Assembly: GCA_016342355.1 (NCBI GenBank)
Contig: JAEINP010000036.1
Location: forward strand, 1-56,252
DNA: 56,252 nucleotides
Direction of reading: 5' to 3'
From: Desulfatibacillum sp.
GTDB taxonomy: Bacteria > Desulfobacterota > Desulfobacteria > Desulfobacterales > Desulfatibacillaceae
This document shows, one piece after another, positions 14,352 through 22,729 of this stretch. How positions within the stretch are numbered: position 1 is the stretch's first letter; each line of letters starts with the position of its first letter. Below the pieces are notes generated by a model. That model was not told the origin of the DNA and made no database searches. It worked only from the letters and a program-made list of their open reading frames with translations. The position numbers and the translations under genes are program-made.

Positions 14352-15235
14352 GCGGTCGCCAGGCTTTGCCTGAACGCCTCCATGAAGGTCTCCAGGGCCG
14401 GGGAGAACCATTTGCCCTTATGCCAAATCATCAGGACTCCTGTCTCCAGGCTTTCCTTCCAGTCCAATATGACAAGGCGTCCCCTTTGCAACTCCTGTTC
14501 GATGGATATACGGGGAATAATTGTCACCCCCGAACCCTTGGCCACAGATTCCTTGATAGCCTCAATGGAATTCATTTCGATAAGGCTTCGGAGGCGAATT
14601 CCATCCATGGTTAGGGCCTGCTCAAAAGCCATACGGTATCCGCAATCCGCCTTGGGCAGAAATAGTACCTGCCCCTCCAAATCCTGCATGTCCAGTCTGG
14701 CTTGTGCGGCAAGGGGGTGTCCTGGCGAGGCGACCATCACCAGGGGTTCAGTCCTGAGCATTTCAATGTCAAGGCTTGCTGCACTCACCGTGTCGGTCAG
14801 GAGAAAAGCCAGGTCCACGGTTCCGATGGACAATTCGTTCTCCAGGGAAAAAAGAGCGCAGGAGGTGATGTCCAGGTCGACTTCAGGAAACTGTTCCTGG
14901 AAGACGGGGAGCACACGAGGCAGATGGTAAGTGGCCACGGTCTGGGGCATCCGCAGGGTCAGGAGGGAGGCGCCTCGGGGGTTGCTGTTTAACTCGTCTC
15001 GCGCCTCCTGCTCAATGGCCAGCATTTTGTGGGCGTATTGCAGCATTTTTTCCCCTGCCGGGGTCAGATTTATTTTTTTCCCAACCCGTTCGAACAACTG
15101 GGCGCCCAGGTCGTTTTCCAGGGCCTTAATCTGGGCCGAAACGCTGGACTGGGCATAGTGGAGCACTTTGGCAGCCTGGTTGAAGTTCATAAGGGTAGCC
15201 ACTGTGCGAAATGTTTTGAGTTTTTGAAAATCCAT
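14348..15235 (-). CDS. LysR-family transcriptional regulator
   Basis: 295 residues. N-terminal winged helix-turn-helix (about 1-60) with the LysR pattern NFNQAAKVLHYAQSSVSAQI, followed by a linker helix and the periplasmic-binding-like effector domain (about 90-295). It is divergent from an OsmC-like gene. The shared 186-base spacer carries a symmetric pair of CGAT(C)ATTTG-type motifs, so the OsmC gene is the probable target. OxyR-like cysteine spacing is not apparent, so peroxide sensing should not be assumed. The closest activity type within the family cannot be told from the sequence. Confidence 0.92.
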   Translation of the reverse strand: MDFQKLKTFRTVATLMNFNQAAKVLHYAQSSVSAQIKALENDLGAQLFERVGKKINLTPAGEKMLQYAHKMLAIEQEARDELNSNPRGASLLTLRMPQTVATYHLPRVLPVFQEQFPEVDLDITSCALFSLENELSIGTVDLAFLLTDTVSAASLDIEMLRTEPLVMVASPGHPLAAQARLDMQDLEGQVLFLPKADCGYRMAFEQALTMDGIRLRSLIEMNSIEAIKESVAKGSGVTIIPRISIEQELQRGRLVILDWKESLETGVLMIWHKGKWFSPALETFMEAFRQSLATA

Positions 15236-15263
15236 GGGGACGCCTCCATTTAATCGGAAAATT

Positions 15264-15357
15264 CGATATTTGGATCAAATGTATTCGTTGGACAGGTTAC
15301 ATTCACAGACATTATTCTCTATTTGAAAAGAAAATCAAGTAATAATCAAATGATCGT
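15264..15357. promoter_or_regulatory. Putative LysR operator region
   Basis: ATTTG-gat-CAAAT at 15268-15280 is a near-T-N11-A dyad. CGATATTTGGAT (15264-15275) recurs in inverted orientation as AATCAAATGATCG (15344-15356). The pair lies between the divergent LysR and OsmC genes. Confidence 0.4.
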
Positions 15358-15421
15358 AATTCCCGATGTATCGGCCGGTGGAAAGGCCTTTAACCAGAAA
15401 ACCTAAATGGAGGATGTAAAA

Positions 15422-15895
15422 ATGCATGAGAACACCCCAGAGATGACCATAGAAACCATTCAGGTGGAAACCCTAACCCGTCCCGGAAAGAATCGGAGGA
15501 TTGTGGCAAAGGCGCGAGAACATGAAATAGTCATGGATATGAAAGAGGAAATGATGGGCGATAACGCCGGTCCTACCCCTCCCGAGCTCCTGGCCATGTC
15601 AATCGGGGGCTGCATGGTCAACATTGCGCGCATCATGGCCGAACAAAAAGGGAAGAAACTCAAAGACCTGCAGGTATCGGTTAGCGGCCCCATTGATCCG
15701 TCCAGGGCCATGGGCATGCAATCATCCAACCCGACCGGGTTTATGGGGCTATCGATACGGGTGAAATTAGAGACGGATCTCGCAGCCGCCGATCTGGAAG
15801 CGTTCAGAAAGGAACTCATGGAACGGTGCGCGTTATGCGACACCATAGCCAGCCCCACGCCCCTGGATATCCGTTTTGACCTGGATTGCTCATGA
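15422..15895 (+). CDS. OsmC/Ohr-family protein
   Basis: 157 residues from ATG 15422. An in-frame ATG at 15407 precedes it, but TGGAGG lies between the two and fits only the later one. The OsmC fold is shown by PTPPELLAMSIGGCMVN with the first cysteine (Cys64) and ERCALCDT with the second pair (Cys136, Cys139). The classical OsmC/Ohr pair of redox cysteines, which reduce organic hydroperoxides, would be Cys64 with Cys136. The extra Cys139 makes a CxxC-like site. It faces a LysR regulator and is followed by a hairpin terminator. Many family members of this subgroup are uncharacterised, and a role in sulfur handling is also conceivable. Confidence 0.85.
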   Translation: MHENTPEMTIETIQVETLTRPGKNRRIVAKAREHEIVMDMKEEMMGDNAGPTPPELLAMSIGGCMVNIARIMAEQKGKKLKDLQVSVSGPIDPSRAMGMQSSNPTGFMGLSIRVKLETDLAAADLEAFRKELMERCALCDTIASPTPLDIRFDLDCS

Positions 15896-15914
15896 CCATC
15901 GGACAGTTTTGCCA

Positions 15915-15940
15915 TGGGGAGGGCCGCCCAGCCTTCCCCT
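15915..15940 (+). terminator. Terminator after the OsmC-like gene
   Basis: GGGGAGGGC / GCCTTCCCC-type hairpin closely similar to the one at 14165-14188, including the upstream GCCAT, followed by a T-rich region. Confidence 0.55.
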
Positions 15941-16011
15941 GTGTTTCAATTTGTTGCGTTCCCCTGTTCGGATTCCAAACAATTCCTTTTTCATTCCAAT
16001 GCGGGACATTT

Positions 16012-16027
16012 TGGCCTGAAAAGTGCA
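16012..16027 (+). promoter_or_regulatory. Sigma-54 promoter candidate for the hybrid kinase
   Basis: TGGCCTG-aaaa-GTGCA: five of seven at -24, four of five at -12, and 12-base GG-to-GC spacing. The predicted start near 16038 is about 35 bases before the ATG. Confidence 0.45.
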
Positions 16028-16072
16028 TTCACAAAAGGTAAATGATCGGACCGGTCACGGCCCATTTTGCTG

Positions 16073-18322
16073 ATGAAAAAATCCAAACACAATACTTGCC
16101 AGGAATTCGAGGAATTTTATAAACTTGCATCCATGAATAAAAAACTGGTCAATCTTTGGAAAAACCTGGAAGGGCGATTCATGCCGCCCTATGCTCCAGG
16201 AGGAGACCCTCTTTTATTGTGGAGAGAAAGGATATTGTTTGTCCTTTTTCTGGTGACCAGTGTTTTGGGCCCCATCGCTCTCATCCCCTCTCTGATACTT
16301 AGTTTTTACGTCAAACGATACGACATAGCCCTGCTGGATATTTTGGCATATGGGACAGCCGTGTACCTGCTTTTTTCGGGAAAAAAGGTTTCCCTCATTA
16401 AAAGGGCCTGGATGGCTTTTGCCGTGTTTTATTTGCTGGGCAACGGGCTTTTGTTCATGCTGGGGTTCCATGGGGCAGGCTATATTTGGCTGTTTGGAGC
16501 TTCCGTGCTCATTGGCGGCATAGGCGGCATGCGCATGGCTATATGGACTCTTTTGCTGAACGTCTTATCCCTTGTGGGGGTGGGGTTTTACATTGCGTTC
16601 GGTTCACCCGGGTGGGCGGAGAGTTTGAACAACGCCTTAAATGTCTGGATAGTGATGACCGTCAACTTTATGTTGATAAGCGCCATGATCACCATCACGG
16701 CCACGGTCATGCTGGAAGGCCTGAAAAGCGCCTTTGACAGGGAGCGAAGAGTTAGCACAGACTTAAGGGTTAGCCAGGAAAAGTATAAGTCGCTTATAGA
16801 AACATTGCCATACGGCGTCGTGGAAATTGGAATGGACGGAAAGATCTCCTTTGTAAACAGGGCTTGCCAGAAAATCATGGGGTATTCACCCGAAGAAACT
16901 ACAGGCGCGTATGTTTGGGATGGACGGCCCCTCCATGAAGAGCAGGAAGCCCTCAAACAAGAGTTTTTTCAGGTGGTGGAGCGACTGCCCCGGCCTAAAC
17001 CCTGGAAGGGTCAATTCCTTTCGAAGTACGGAAAACTGAGGGATCTTCAAGTGGTCTGGGATTACAATTATGACCAAAGCGGCCAGCTGGAAGGCTTTCT
17101 GACGGTCATAACAGATATTACGGAAAAGGTGGAAGCTGAAAAGATCCGCAAAAGCATGGAAGAAGGGCTGAAGCATTCCCAGCGGATGGAGTCGATCGGC
17201 ACTTTGGCAGGCGGAATAGCACACGATTTCAACAATATACTGAACTCCATCATAGGCTTTACAGAACTATCCCTGGACGATGCAATTCCGGCAAGCCTGC
17301 AGGAAGAATGCCTTCGGGAGGTGTTGCAGGCCGGGTCCCGGGCTACAGGGCTTGTGCGGCAGATTCTCACTTTCGCCAGAAAGGGAAGCGAAGATCCCCG
17401 GCCTGTCAGGGTCAGCAGTATAACCAAGGAGGCTCTTCAGTTGCTTCGCTCCACCCTCCCCGCGGCCATAAAAATCAAACAACGGATCAATAGCGAGTCT
17501 CTGGTCATGGCCGACCCGACCCAAATTCATCAGGTTCTGTTGAATCTATGCACCAACGCTGCCCAGTCCATGGAGGAAAAAGGAGGCGTGTTGCAGGTGG
17601 ACCTTACGGATGTGGTGGTGGATGCGAACTTTGCAACCACGGCTCCAGGCATTCAGCCCGGGGACTACATGAAAATCGTGGTCTCGGACACGGGCTATGG
17701 AATCCCCTCCGACATCATCCCATCCATATTCGAGCCTTATTTCACAACCAAGGGTCTGGGGGAGGGGACCGGCCTGGGTCTGGCTGTGGTCCATGGCATT
17801 GTTCAAAGTTGCGGCGGGGACATTTTGGTCAAAAGTGAAATTGGCAAGGGCGCCGAGTTCTCCGTTTATCTTCCTCTGGTCCGGGGAAAGGCCGAAGCCA
17901 TAGTGGAAAGAGAGCCGGAGCCAATGCCATTAGGCCAGGAAAGGATCTTGTTTGTGGACGACGAGCCCTCCATTGTCAAATTAGGCAGCAAAATGCTCGA
18001 ACGCCTGGGGTATACCGTAACCACACAAACCAGCAGCGTTGAAGCCCTGAATTATGCCCGGAAAAAGCCCCAGTCCTTTGACATGGTTATCACGGACATG
18101 AGCATGCCGGATATGAACGGCGATATTCTGGCCACGGAGATCATGAAGATCAGGCCGGGTGTTCCGGTAATCCTTTGCACCGGCTACAGTTCCAAAATCA
18201 CCCAGGAAAAAGCGGAAGCCATTGGAATTCGGGCCTTTGCCATGAAACCCCTGAGAAAGGCGGAGCTTGCCCGTTCCATTCGCCAAGTCCTGGACAAACC
18301 CTCCGCCAAAGCGCCAGGTTAG
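16073..18322 (+). CDS. Hybrid sensor histidine kinase (membrane, PAS, HisKA, HATPase, REC)
   Basis: 749 residues from ATG 16073. A TTG two codons earlier is also in frame and the ribosome site is weak, so the start is not firm. Five to six hydrophobic segments (about 54-215) form the membrane part. A PAS domain follows (about 235-350, with ETLPYGVVEIGMDGKISFVN), then the HisKA phosphoacceptor box GGIAHDFNNIL (His384), a HATPase with the G box GEGTGLGLAVVHGI, and a C-terminal receiver domain with VDDEPS and the acceptor Asp in VITDMSMPD. The HDFNN type often feeds a separate sigma-54 activator through a phosphorelay. No Hpt or response-regulator gene is next to it. The signal is unknown. Its stop overlaps the convergent DUF3795 gene. 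Confidence 0.92.
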   Translation: MKKSKHNTCQEFEEFYKLASMNKKLVNLWKNLEGRFMPPYAPGGDPLLLWRERILFVLFLVTSVLGPIALIPSLILSFYVKRYDIALLDILAYGTAVYLLFSGKKVSLIKRAWMAFAVFYLLGNGLLFMLGFHGAGYIWLFGASVLIGGIGGMRMAIWTLLLNVLSLVGVGFYIAFGSPGWAESLNNALNVWIVMTVNFMLISAMITITATVMLEGLKSAFDRERRVSTDLRVSQEKYKSLIETLPYGVVEIGMDGKISFVNRACQKIMGYSPEETTGAYVWDGRPLHEEQEALKQEFFQVVERLPRPKPWKGQFLSKYGKLRDLQVVWDYNYDQSGQLEGFLTVITDITEKVEAEKIRKSMEEGLKHSQRMESIGTLAGGIAHDFNNILNSIIGFTELSLDDAIPASLQEECLREVLQAGSRATGLVRQILTFARKGSEDPRPVRVSSITKEALQLLRSTLPAAIKIKQRINSESLVMADPTQIHQVLLNLCTNAAQSMEEKGGVLQVDLTDVVVDANFATTAPGIQPGDYMKIVVSDTGYGIPSDIIPSIFEPYFTTKGLGEGTGLGLAVVHGIVQSCGGDILVKSEIGKGAEFSVYLPLVRGKAEAIVEREPEPMPLGQERILFVDDEPSIVKLGSKMLERLGYTVTTQTSSVEALNYARKKPQSFDMVITDMSMPDMNGDILATEIMKIRPGVPVILCTGYSSKITQEKAEAIGIRAFAMKPLRKAELARSIRQVLDKPSAKAPG

Positions 18323-18780
18323 TCCTGGTCCACGGGGGTTTTACAACTCCGGCAACTTTTGGCGCCTCGAAACAGTTGATAGCCGCACTTGGGGCAGTGG
18401 TAGCGTTTTTCCTCTTCCTCCACCCATTTTTCCGTGCCCCATTCCCGCCATTGGGGGACAGCCCGCAGCATTACTTTTTTGCCTACCGGCATGGGAAAAT
18501 TACTGATGTGGTCACAGGGAAAGTTGTCGCACTGGTAGCATCCTTCAATTCCCTTTTCTTTCGTGCAATGTTTTATGGGGCAAGACCGGCAGTAAAAAAA
18601 AATATCTTCCTCATTTTCAGCCATGCAACCCTTGCATTTTATGTCCTCGGGCTGGGTGCCATAGACCGTGCAAAGGCGTTCCTTAAATTTTTCGTTGCCG
18701 TCACGATCGGCGAACATAATGCCGCATACCCCGCAATACAGGCCGCATGGGGCCAGCCAATCCTTGTTAATTGTCCCCAC
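18319..18780 (-). CDS. DUF3795 Cys-rich protein with C-terminal zinc ribbon
   Basis: 153 residues if started at GTG 18780, six bases after AAGGAG. An ATG at 18801 is in frame but has a poorer ribosome site. The DUF3795 core begins with LAPCGLYCGVCG and contains many Cys (CKGC, CRSC, CYQCDNFPCD), suggesting zinc or Fe-S binding. A second zinc ribbon, CPKCGYQ...CRSCKTP, ends the protein. The function of the family is not established. The start overlaps the end of glgP by 14 bases, so it is probably expressed from the glgP transcript by coupling, and its stop meets that of the hybrid kinase. Confidence 0.8.
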   Translation of the reverse strand: MGTINKDWLAPCGLYCGVCGIMFADRDGNEKFKERLCTVYGTQPEDIKCKGCMAENEEDIFFYCRSCPIKHCTKEKGIEGCYQCDNFPCDHISNFPMPVGKKVMLRAVPQWREWGTEKWVEEEEKRYHCPKCGYQLFRGAKSCRSCKTPVDQD

Positions 18781-21292
18781 AATCCTCTCCTTCCCGGGCA
18801 TCCTGTTCCATTCCGTCCCCTCTGGTCACCACCACCGGTTTTGCTCCCCAGATGTCCCTGTTGTATTCCAAAATAGTTCGATCAGAAGAAAAAAAGCCCA
18901 TGCGCGCCACATTGAGAATGCATTTTTGGGTCCAGGCGTCCTGGTCCCAATACAAGGCGTCCACCCGTTCCTGGCACTGGGCATAGGCGGCAAAATCCGC
19001 CAGCGTGAGGTATTTGTCCTTACCCAGGAGCATATCCGCCAGGGGATGGAACAGGGCGGGGTCGTCCGGGTTAAAAAAGCCCCGGGATATATGGTCCAGG
19101 ACATGCTCCAGCACAGAATCACCCAGGTAGTCCCTGGCATTGTATCGGGGGGCCAGTTCCGCCACCTCTTCCGAGTTCAGGCCGAAGGTGAATATGTTTT
19201 CGTCTCCCACGGCTTCCCGGATTTCCACATTGGCGCCGTCCGGGGTGCCTACCGTGAGGGCGCCGTTCATGGCGAACTTCATGTTGGAGGTTCCTGAGGC
19301 TTCATATCCGGCCGTGGAGATCTGTTCCGAAACATCGGCTGCGGGAAATATTCTTTCAGCCAGGGTCACCCGATAATTGGGCAGGAACACCACCTTGATA
19401 AGATCGTTGGTCTGGGGGTCCCGGTTGATCATGTCTGCCACGTGACAAATAAACTTGATGGTGAGTTTGGCCATGAAATATCCCGGAGCCGCTTTGCCGC
19501 TAAAGAAGAAGGTTCGGGGCGCAAAGTGATGTTCCTGGCCCCTTTTCAGGCAAAGCCAACGGTATACAACGTAAAGGATATTAAGGGTTTGTCGTTTGTA
19601 TTCATGAATCCGTTTTACCTGGAAATCAAAAATGGATTCGGGGTTGACGATTTCCCCGGTCATATCCCGGACCAGGGTCGCAAAATCCTCCTTGTTTTCC
19701 TGTTTCACGTCCTTCCACTTTTCCATGAATAACTGATCACCAGCCTTGTCGGCCAGCTTTTCCAACTGGAAAAGGTCTTTAATCCAGTCCTTGCCAATAT
19801 TATCCGAAATAAGGTTGGAAAGGCGGGGGTTTGCCGCAACAAGCCATCTTCTGGGCGTGACCCCGTTGGTTTTGTTGTTAAAGCGCTCGGGAAACATTTC
19901 TGCGAAATTCCGGAGTTCCCTTTCCTTTAATAACCGGCTGTGAAGGGCGGCCACACCATTGACCGAGTGGGACCCCACAATGGCAAGGTGGGCCATGCGA
20001 ACCCGCTTCTCCTCCCCTTCGCCGATGAGGGACATTTCCCCCATCTTTTCAGGGTGTTCCGGATGCCGCAAGGACACCAACCTCAAAAAACGCCTGTTGA
20101 TTTCATAAATGATCTCCAAAGGCCTGGGCAGCAAATGCTCGAACATGGGTACTGGCCATTTTTCCAGGGCCTCGGCCAACAGTGTGTGGTTGGTGTAGGC
20201 GCAGGTTTTTGTGGTGATTTCCCAGGCCTTGTCCCAGGGAATATCGTGCTCATCCAATAACAGGCGCATTAGCTCGACCACAGCCAGGGCCGGGTGGGTG
20301 TCGTTCATGTGGATAGCGTTTTTTTCCGCAAACTGGTCAAAATCCGTGTGGGTGATAAGGTAGCGCCGGATAATATCCTGAATGGAACAGGAAACAAAAA
20401 AGTATTGCTGCTTGAGCCGCAATTCCTTGCCCTGATAAACTTGGTCATTGGGATACAAAACCTTGGAAATGATTTCGGATTGATTTTTTTCCGCCACGGC
20501 TTTCAGGTAGTCACCATGCTGGAAATAGTCCAGGTCAAATTCCTTGGACGCCCTTGCGGACCACAGCCGGAGCGTATTGGTGGTTTCGTTGCCATACCCA
20601 TTTATGGGGGTGTCATAAGCCACTCCCACCACGTCGTTGGTGTCCACCCACTCCGCCTTCTCCCTACCGTTCGGCAAACGGGTATGCATCACCCGGCCCT
20701 GAAAGCGGACCCTTTTGGCATACTCGGGCCGGGCAATCTCCCAGGGATTACCGTATTGAAGCCAGTTATCCGGACTCTCAACCTGCTCCAGATTCCTGAT
20801 TTCCTGATCAAAAATGCCGAATTCGTACCGAATGCCATACCCATAGGCCGGGATGCCCAGGGTCGCCAGGGAATCCAGGAAACAGGCCGCAAGCCTGCCC
20901 AAGCCCCCGTTACCCAAACCCATGTCCGGCTCCTGTTCAAGAATGCTGGCAAAATCCACATGGACGGCGTTCATGGCCTCCACGGTTTGCTGGTACATGC
21001 CCAGGTTAATGAGGTTGTTGGTCATAACCCGCCCCATGAGATATTCGGCGGACAGGTAATAGACTCGCTTAACATCCTGGTTATAATACACTTCCTGGGT
21101 GGTGATCCACCGCTCCACCAGCCTGTCCCTGATGGACAGAGCCAGGGAACTGTACATATCCCGCAAGGTGGCTGTATATTGGTCTTTGGAAAGGGAATAT
21201 TCCAGGTGGTTGGCAAAGGCAAGCTGGATGCTTTCAGAATCCATCCCTTTTTTAAACCTGCCCCAGTTCTTAAACAAAGCACTGTTCTTCAT
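18767..21292 (-). CDS. glgP: Glycogen/maltodextrin phosphorylase
   Basis: 841 residues, the normal size of the family. The PLP-binding signature EASGTSNMKFAMNGA with its Schiff-base lysine is intact. So are GNGGLGRLAACFLDS near the N-terminus and the phosphate-site arginine/lysine region KRIHEYKRQTLN. It releases glucose-1-phosphate from alpha-1,4-glucans with inorganic phosphate. There are no glycogen synthase or branching genes beside it. The downstream DUF3795 gene overlaps its end. Storage-glycogen use in an anaerobe is the likely role. Bacterial maltodextrin phosphorylases are close relatives, so substrate preference is open. Confidence 0.96.
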   Translation of the reverse strand: MKNSALFKNWGRFKKGMDSESIQLAFANHLEYSLSKDQYTATLRDMYSSLALSIRDRLVERWITTQEVYYNQDVKRVYYLSAEYLMGRVMTNNLINLGMYQQTVEAMNAVHVDFASILEQEPDMGLGNGGLGRLAACFLDSLATLGIPAYGYGIRYEFGIFDQEIRNLEQVESPDNWLQYGNPWEIARPEYAKRVRFQGRVMHTRLPNGREKAEWVDTNDVVGVAYDTPINGYGNETTNTLRLWSARASKEFDLDYFQHGDYLKAVAEKNQSEIISKVLYPNDQVYQGKELRLKQQYFFVSCSIQDIIRRYLITHTDFDQFAEKNAIHMNDTHPALAVVELMRLLLDEHDIPWDKAWEITTKTCAYTNHTLLAEALEKWPVPMFEHLLPRPLEIIYEINRRFLRLVSLRHPEHPEKMGEMSLIGEGEEKRVRMAHLAIVGSHSVNGVAALHSRLLKERELRNFAEMFPERFNNKTNGVTPRRWLVAANPRLSNLISDNIGKDWIKDLFQLEKLADKAGDQLFMEKWKDVKQENKEDFATLVRDMTGEIVNPESIFDFQVKRIHEYKRQTLNILYVVYRWLCLKRGQEHHFAPRTFFFSGKAAPGYFMAKLTIKFICHVADMINRDPQTNDLIKVVFLPNYRVTLAERIFPAADVSEQISTAGYEASGTSNMKFAMNGALTVGTPDGANVEIREAVGDENIFTFGLNSEEVAELAPRYNARDYLGDSVLEHVLDHISRGFFNPDDPALFHPLADMLLGKDKYLTLADFAAYAQCQERVDALYWDQDAWTQKCILNVARMGFFSSDRTILEYNRDIWGAKPVVVTRGDGMEQDAREGEDCGDN

Positions 21293-21531
21293 GGCAACAC
21301 CTCCAATGGTATAGACCGGACATTTGGTCGGGATGTTCCTTTTTAAACGACGCCGGAATTAACTGCATTTAATCACGCCCTGTTGCGGATGGGCAAGTTT
21401 TTTTAAAGAGCAAGTCCGATACCAAGCAGGTCCAAACCCGGAATTACATGAATAGCTGGCATGGCCAGGTTAATATCCTGAGGCGGAGCAGACAATCTGT
21501 ACATCGACTAGCGAACGAGTTATTGCCATAA

Positions 21532-21560
21532 TTGCCTAATTTATAACCTTTAAATATTTC
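21532..21560 (+). promoter_or_regulatory. Possible promoter of the TRAP receptor genes
   Basis: TTGCCT (21532-21537), 17 bases, TATTTC (21555-21560). Both boxes are weak, but the spacing is right and a perfect dyad operator follows at the expected transcription start. Confidence 0.35.
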
Positions 21561-21562
21561 TG

Positions 21563-21580
21563 ATTGACCGATAGGTCAAT
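21563..21580. promoter_or_regulatory. Perfect dyad operator ATTGACC-gata-GGTCAAT
   Basis: A 7+4+7 palindrome three bases downstream of the putative -10. The TTGACC-N4-GGTCAA form resembles operators of TetR-family repressors such as RutR. No TetR gene is in the window. Confidence 0.5.
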
Positions 21581-21656
21581 TTGTGCAAGGATGAAAATCC
21601 GTAATAAATTTTCAGGCCTTGTATTCATTGTTCCAAATTCATTCAAGGAGTTAGCC

Positions 21657-22685
21657 ATGAGAACCAAGATTCTTTCCCTGGGGCTGTTATTGGTTGTTTG
21701 CCTGAGCGTTGTACTGTTTCCCGGACCTGTTCCGGCCGCGGAGGTGGTGGTATGGAAGTCTGGCACCCTGGTGCCCAAGGGGGTGGGCTATGCCAACCAG
21801 ATTGAGAATATTTTAATGCCCGGATTAGCCCAGGCCACGGAGGGACAGGTCTTCTTAAAGGTTTATTATGGCGGCGTCATGGGGGATGACGAGGATTATT
21901 TAAAAAAAATGCGCATCGGCCAGTTGCAAGGCACGGGCACTTCGGTCCAAGGCGCACTCATGGTTTGTCCTGAAATGGGCGCCGTCAATCTGCCCCTCAT
22001 GTTCAAGAACTGGGATGAAGTGGACTATATCAAAAAGAAAATGTATCCTGTGTTTGACGGAGTGCTTAATGACAGAGGGTTTAAGCTGATTCTATGGCTG
22101 GATCAGGGATTTGACCAGTTTTATTCGGTAAAATACCCGCTGGACACCATGGATCAGTTTAAAAAAGCCCGGTTTGTCACGTGGTGCGGGGATATTGAGG
22201 AACAGCTATTGTCAGCATTGGGGGCCTCGGCCATCCCGGTCAACGCTCCGGAGCTTAACACCTCCCTTCGCCAGGGTATAGCCGATGCCTACATAGGGCC
22301 GCCCATTTGGGCCTTATCCACCCAGATGTATTCTGTGGTAAGGTATATCAGCGCCCTGGATGTGAGGTATTCGCCCAGTGTATTTATTATCACCATGGAA
22401 GCGTGGGAGGCCCTGCCCCCTGAGCATCAAAAGAACATCATGAAATCCAGGGAGGCATGGCAGACGGATTTTTGCCTGGGGTCCAGGGTGGACAACGACA
22501 AATGTCTTGAGGCCATGTTCAAGTATGGGGTCACCCGGGTCACCATGGACCCCAAAATGGAGGAAGCCTTGTATGAAAAGCTTCGACCTACTTGGGATGA
22601 ACTGGCTGAGGATGAACAATTTCCCAGGGAAATTCTGGACGAAATCATCAAGCACCTGGATGATTACAGACAAGGGCTTGAATAG
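21657..22685 (+). CDS. TRAP-type (DctP-family) solute-binding protein, copy 1
   Basis: 342 residues from ATG 21657, preceded by AAGGAG. The open frame before it lacks a ribosome site. Sec signal peptide with cleavage near PAAA-E (residue 25). The mature part is a DctP-fold receptor: VVVWKSGTLVPKGVGYA at the start, the YYGGVMGDDED segment, the conserved arginine-bearing RIGQLQG, and AYIGPPIWALS in the second lobe. TRAP receptors bind carboxylates or other small organics for DctQM import, but no dctQ or dctM gene is nearby. It is a close paralogue of the next gene, 44 bases downstream. A dyad operator overlies its promoter. Confidence 0.85.
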   Translation: MRTKILSLGLLLVVCLSVVLFPGPVPAAEVVVWKSGTLVPKGVGYANQIENILMPGLAQATEGQVFLKVYYGGVMGDDEDYLKKMRIGQLQGTGTSVQGALMVCPEMGAVNLPLMFKNWDEVDYIKKKMYPVFDGVLNDRGFKLILWLDQGFDQFYSVKYPLDTMDQFKKARFVTWCGDIEEQLLSALGASAIPVNAPELNTSLRQGIADAYIGPPIWALSTQMYSVVRYISALDVRYSPSVFIITMEAWEALPPEHQKNIMKSREAWQTDFCLGSRVDNDKCLEAMFKYGVTRVTMDPKMEEALYEKLRPTWDELAEDEQFPREILDEIIKHLDDYRQGLE

Positions 22686-22729
22686 GGAAAAACGCCTGCA
22701 CAAAAAAACAAAGCAATTCCGGGGGACGT

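Larger units (their letters stand above)
21293..21656. other. Divergent spacer between glgP and the first TRAP receptor
   Basis: No gene seen in 364 bases. It holds the promoter-operator at 21532-21580 for the receptor gene. A glgP promoter on the minus strand is not obvious. Confidence 0.5.

Noticed and set aside
20294-21346. 350-codon open frame antisense to glgP
   Set aside because: Shadow of a fully conserved phosphorylase, no ribosome site.
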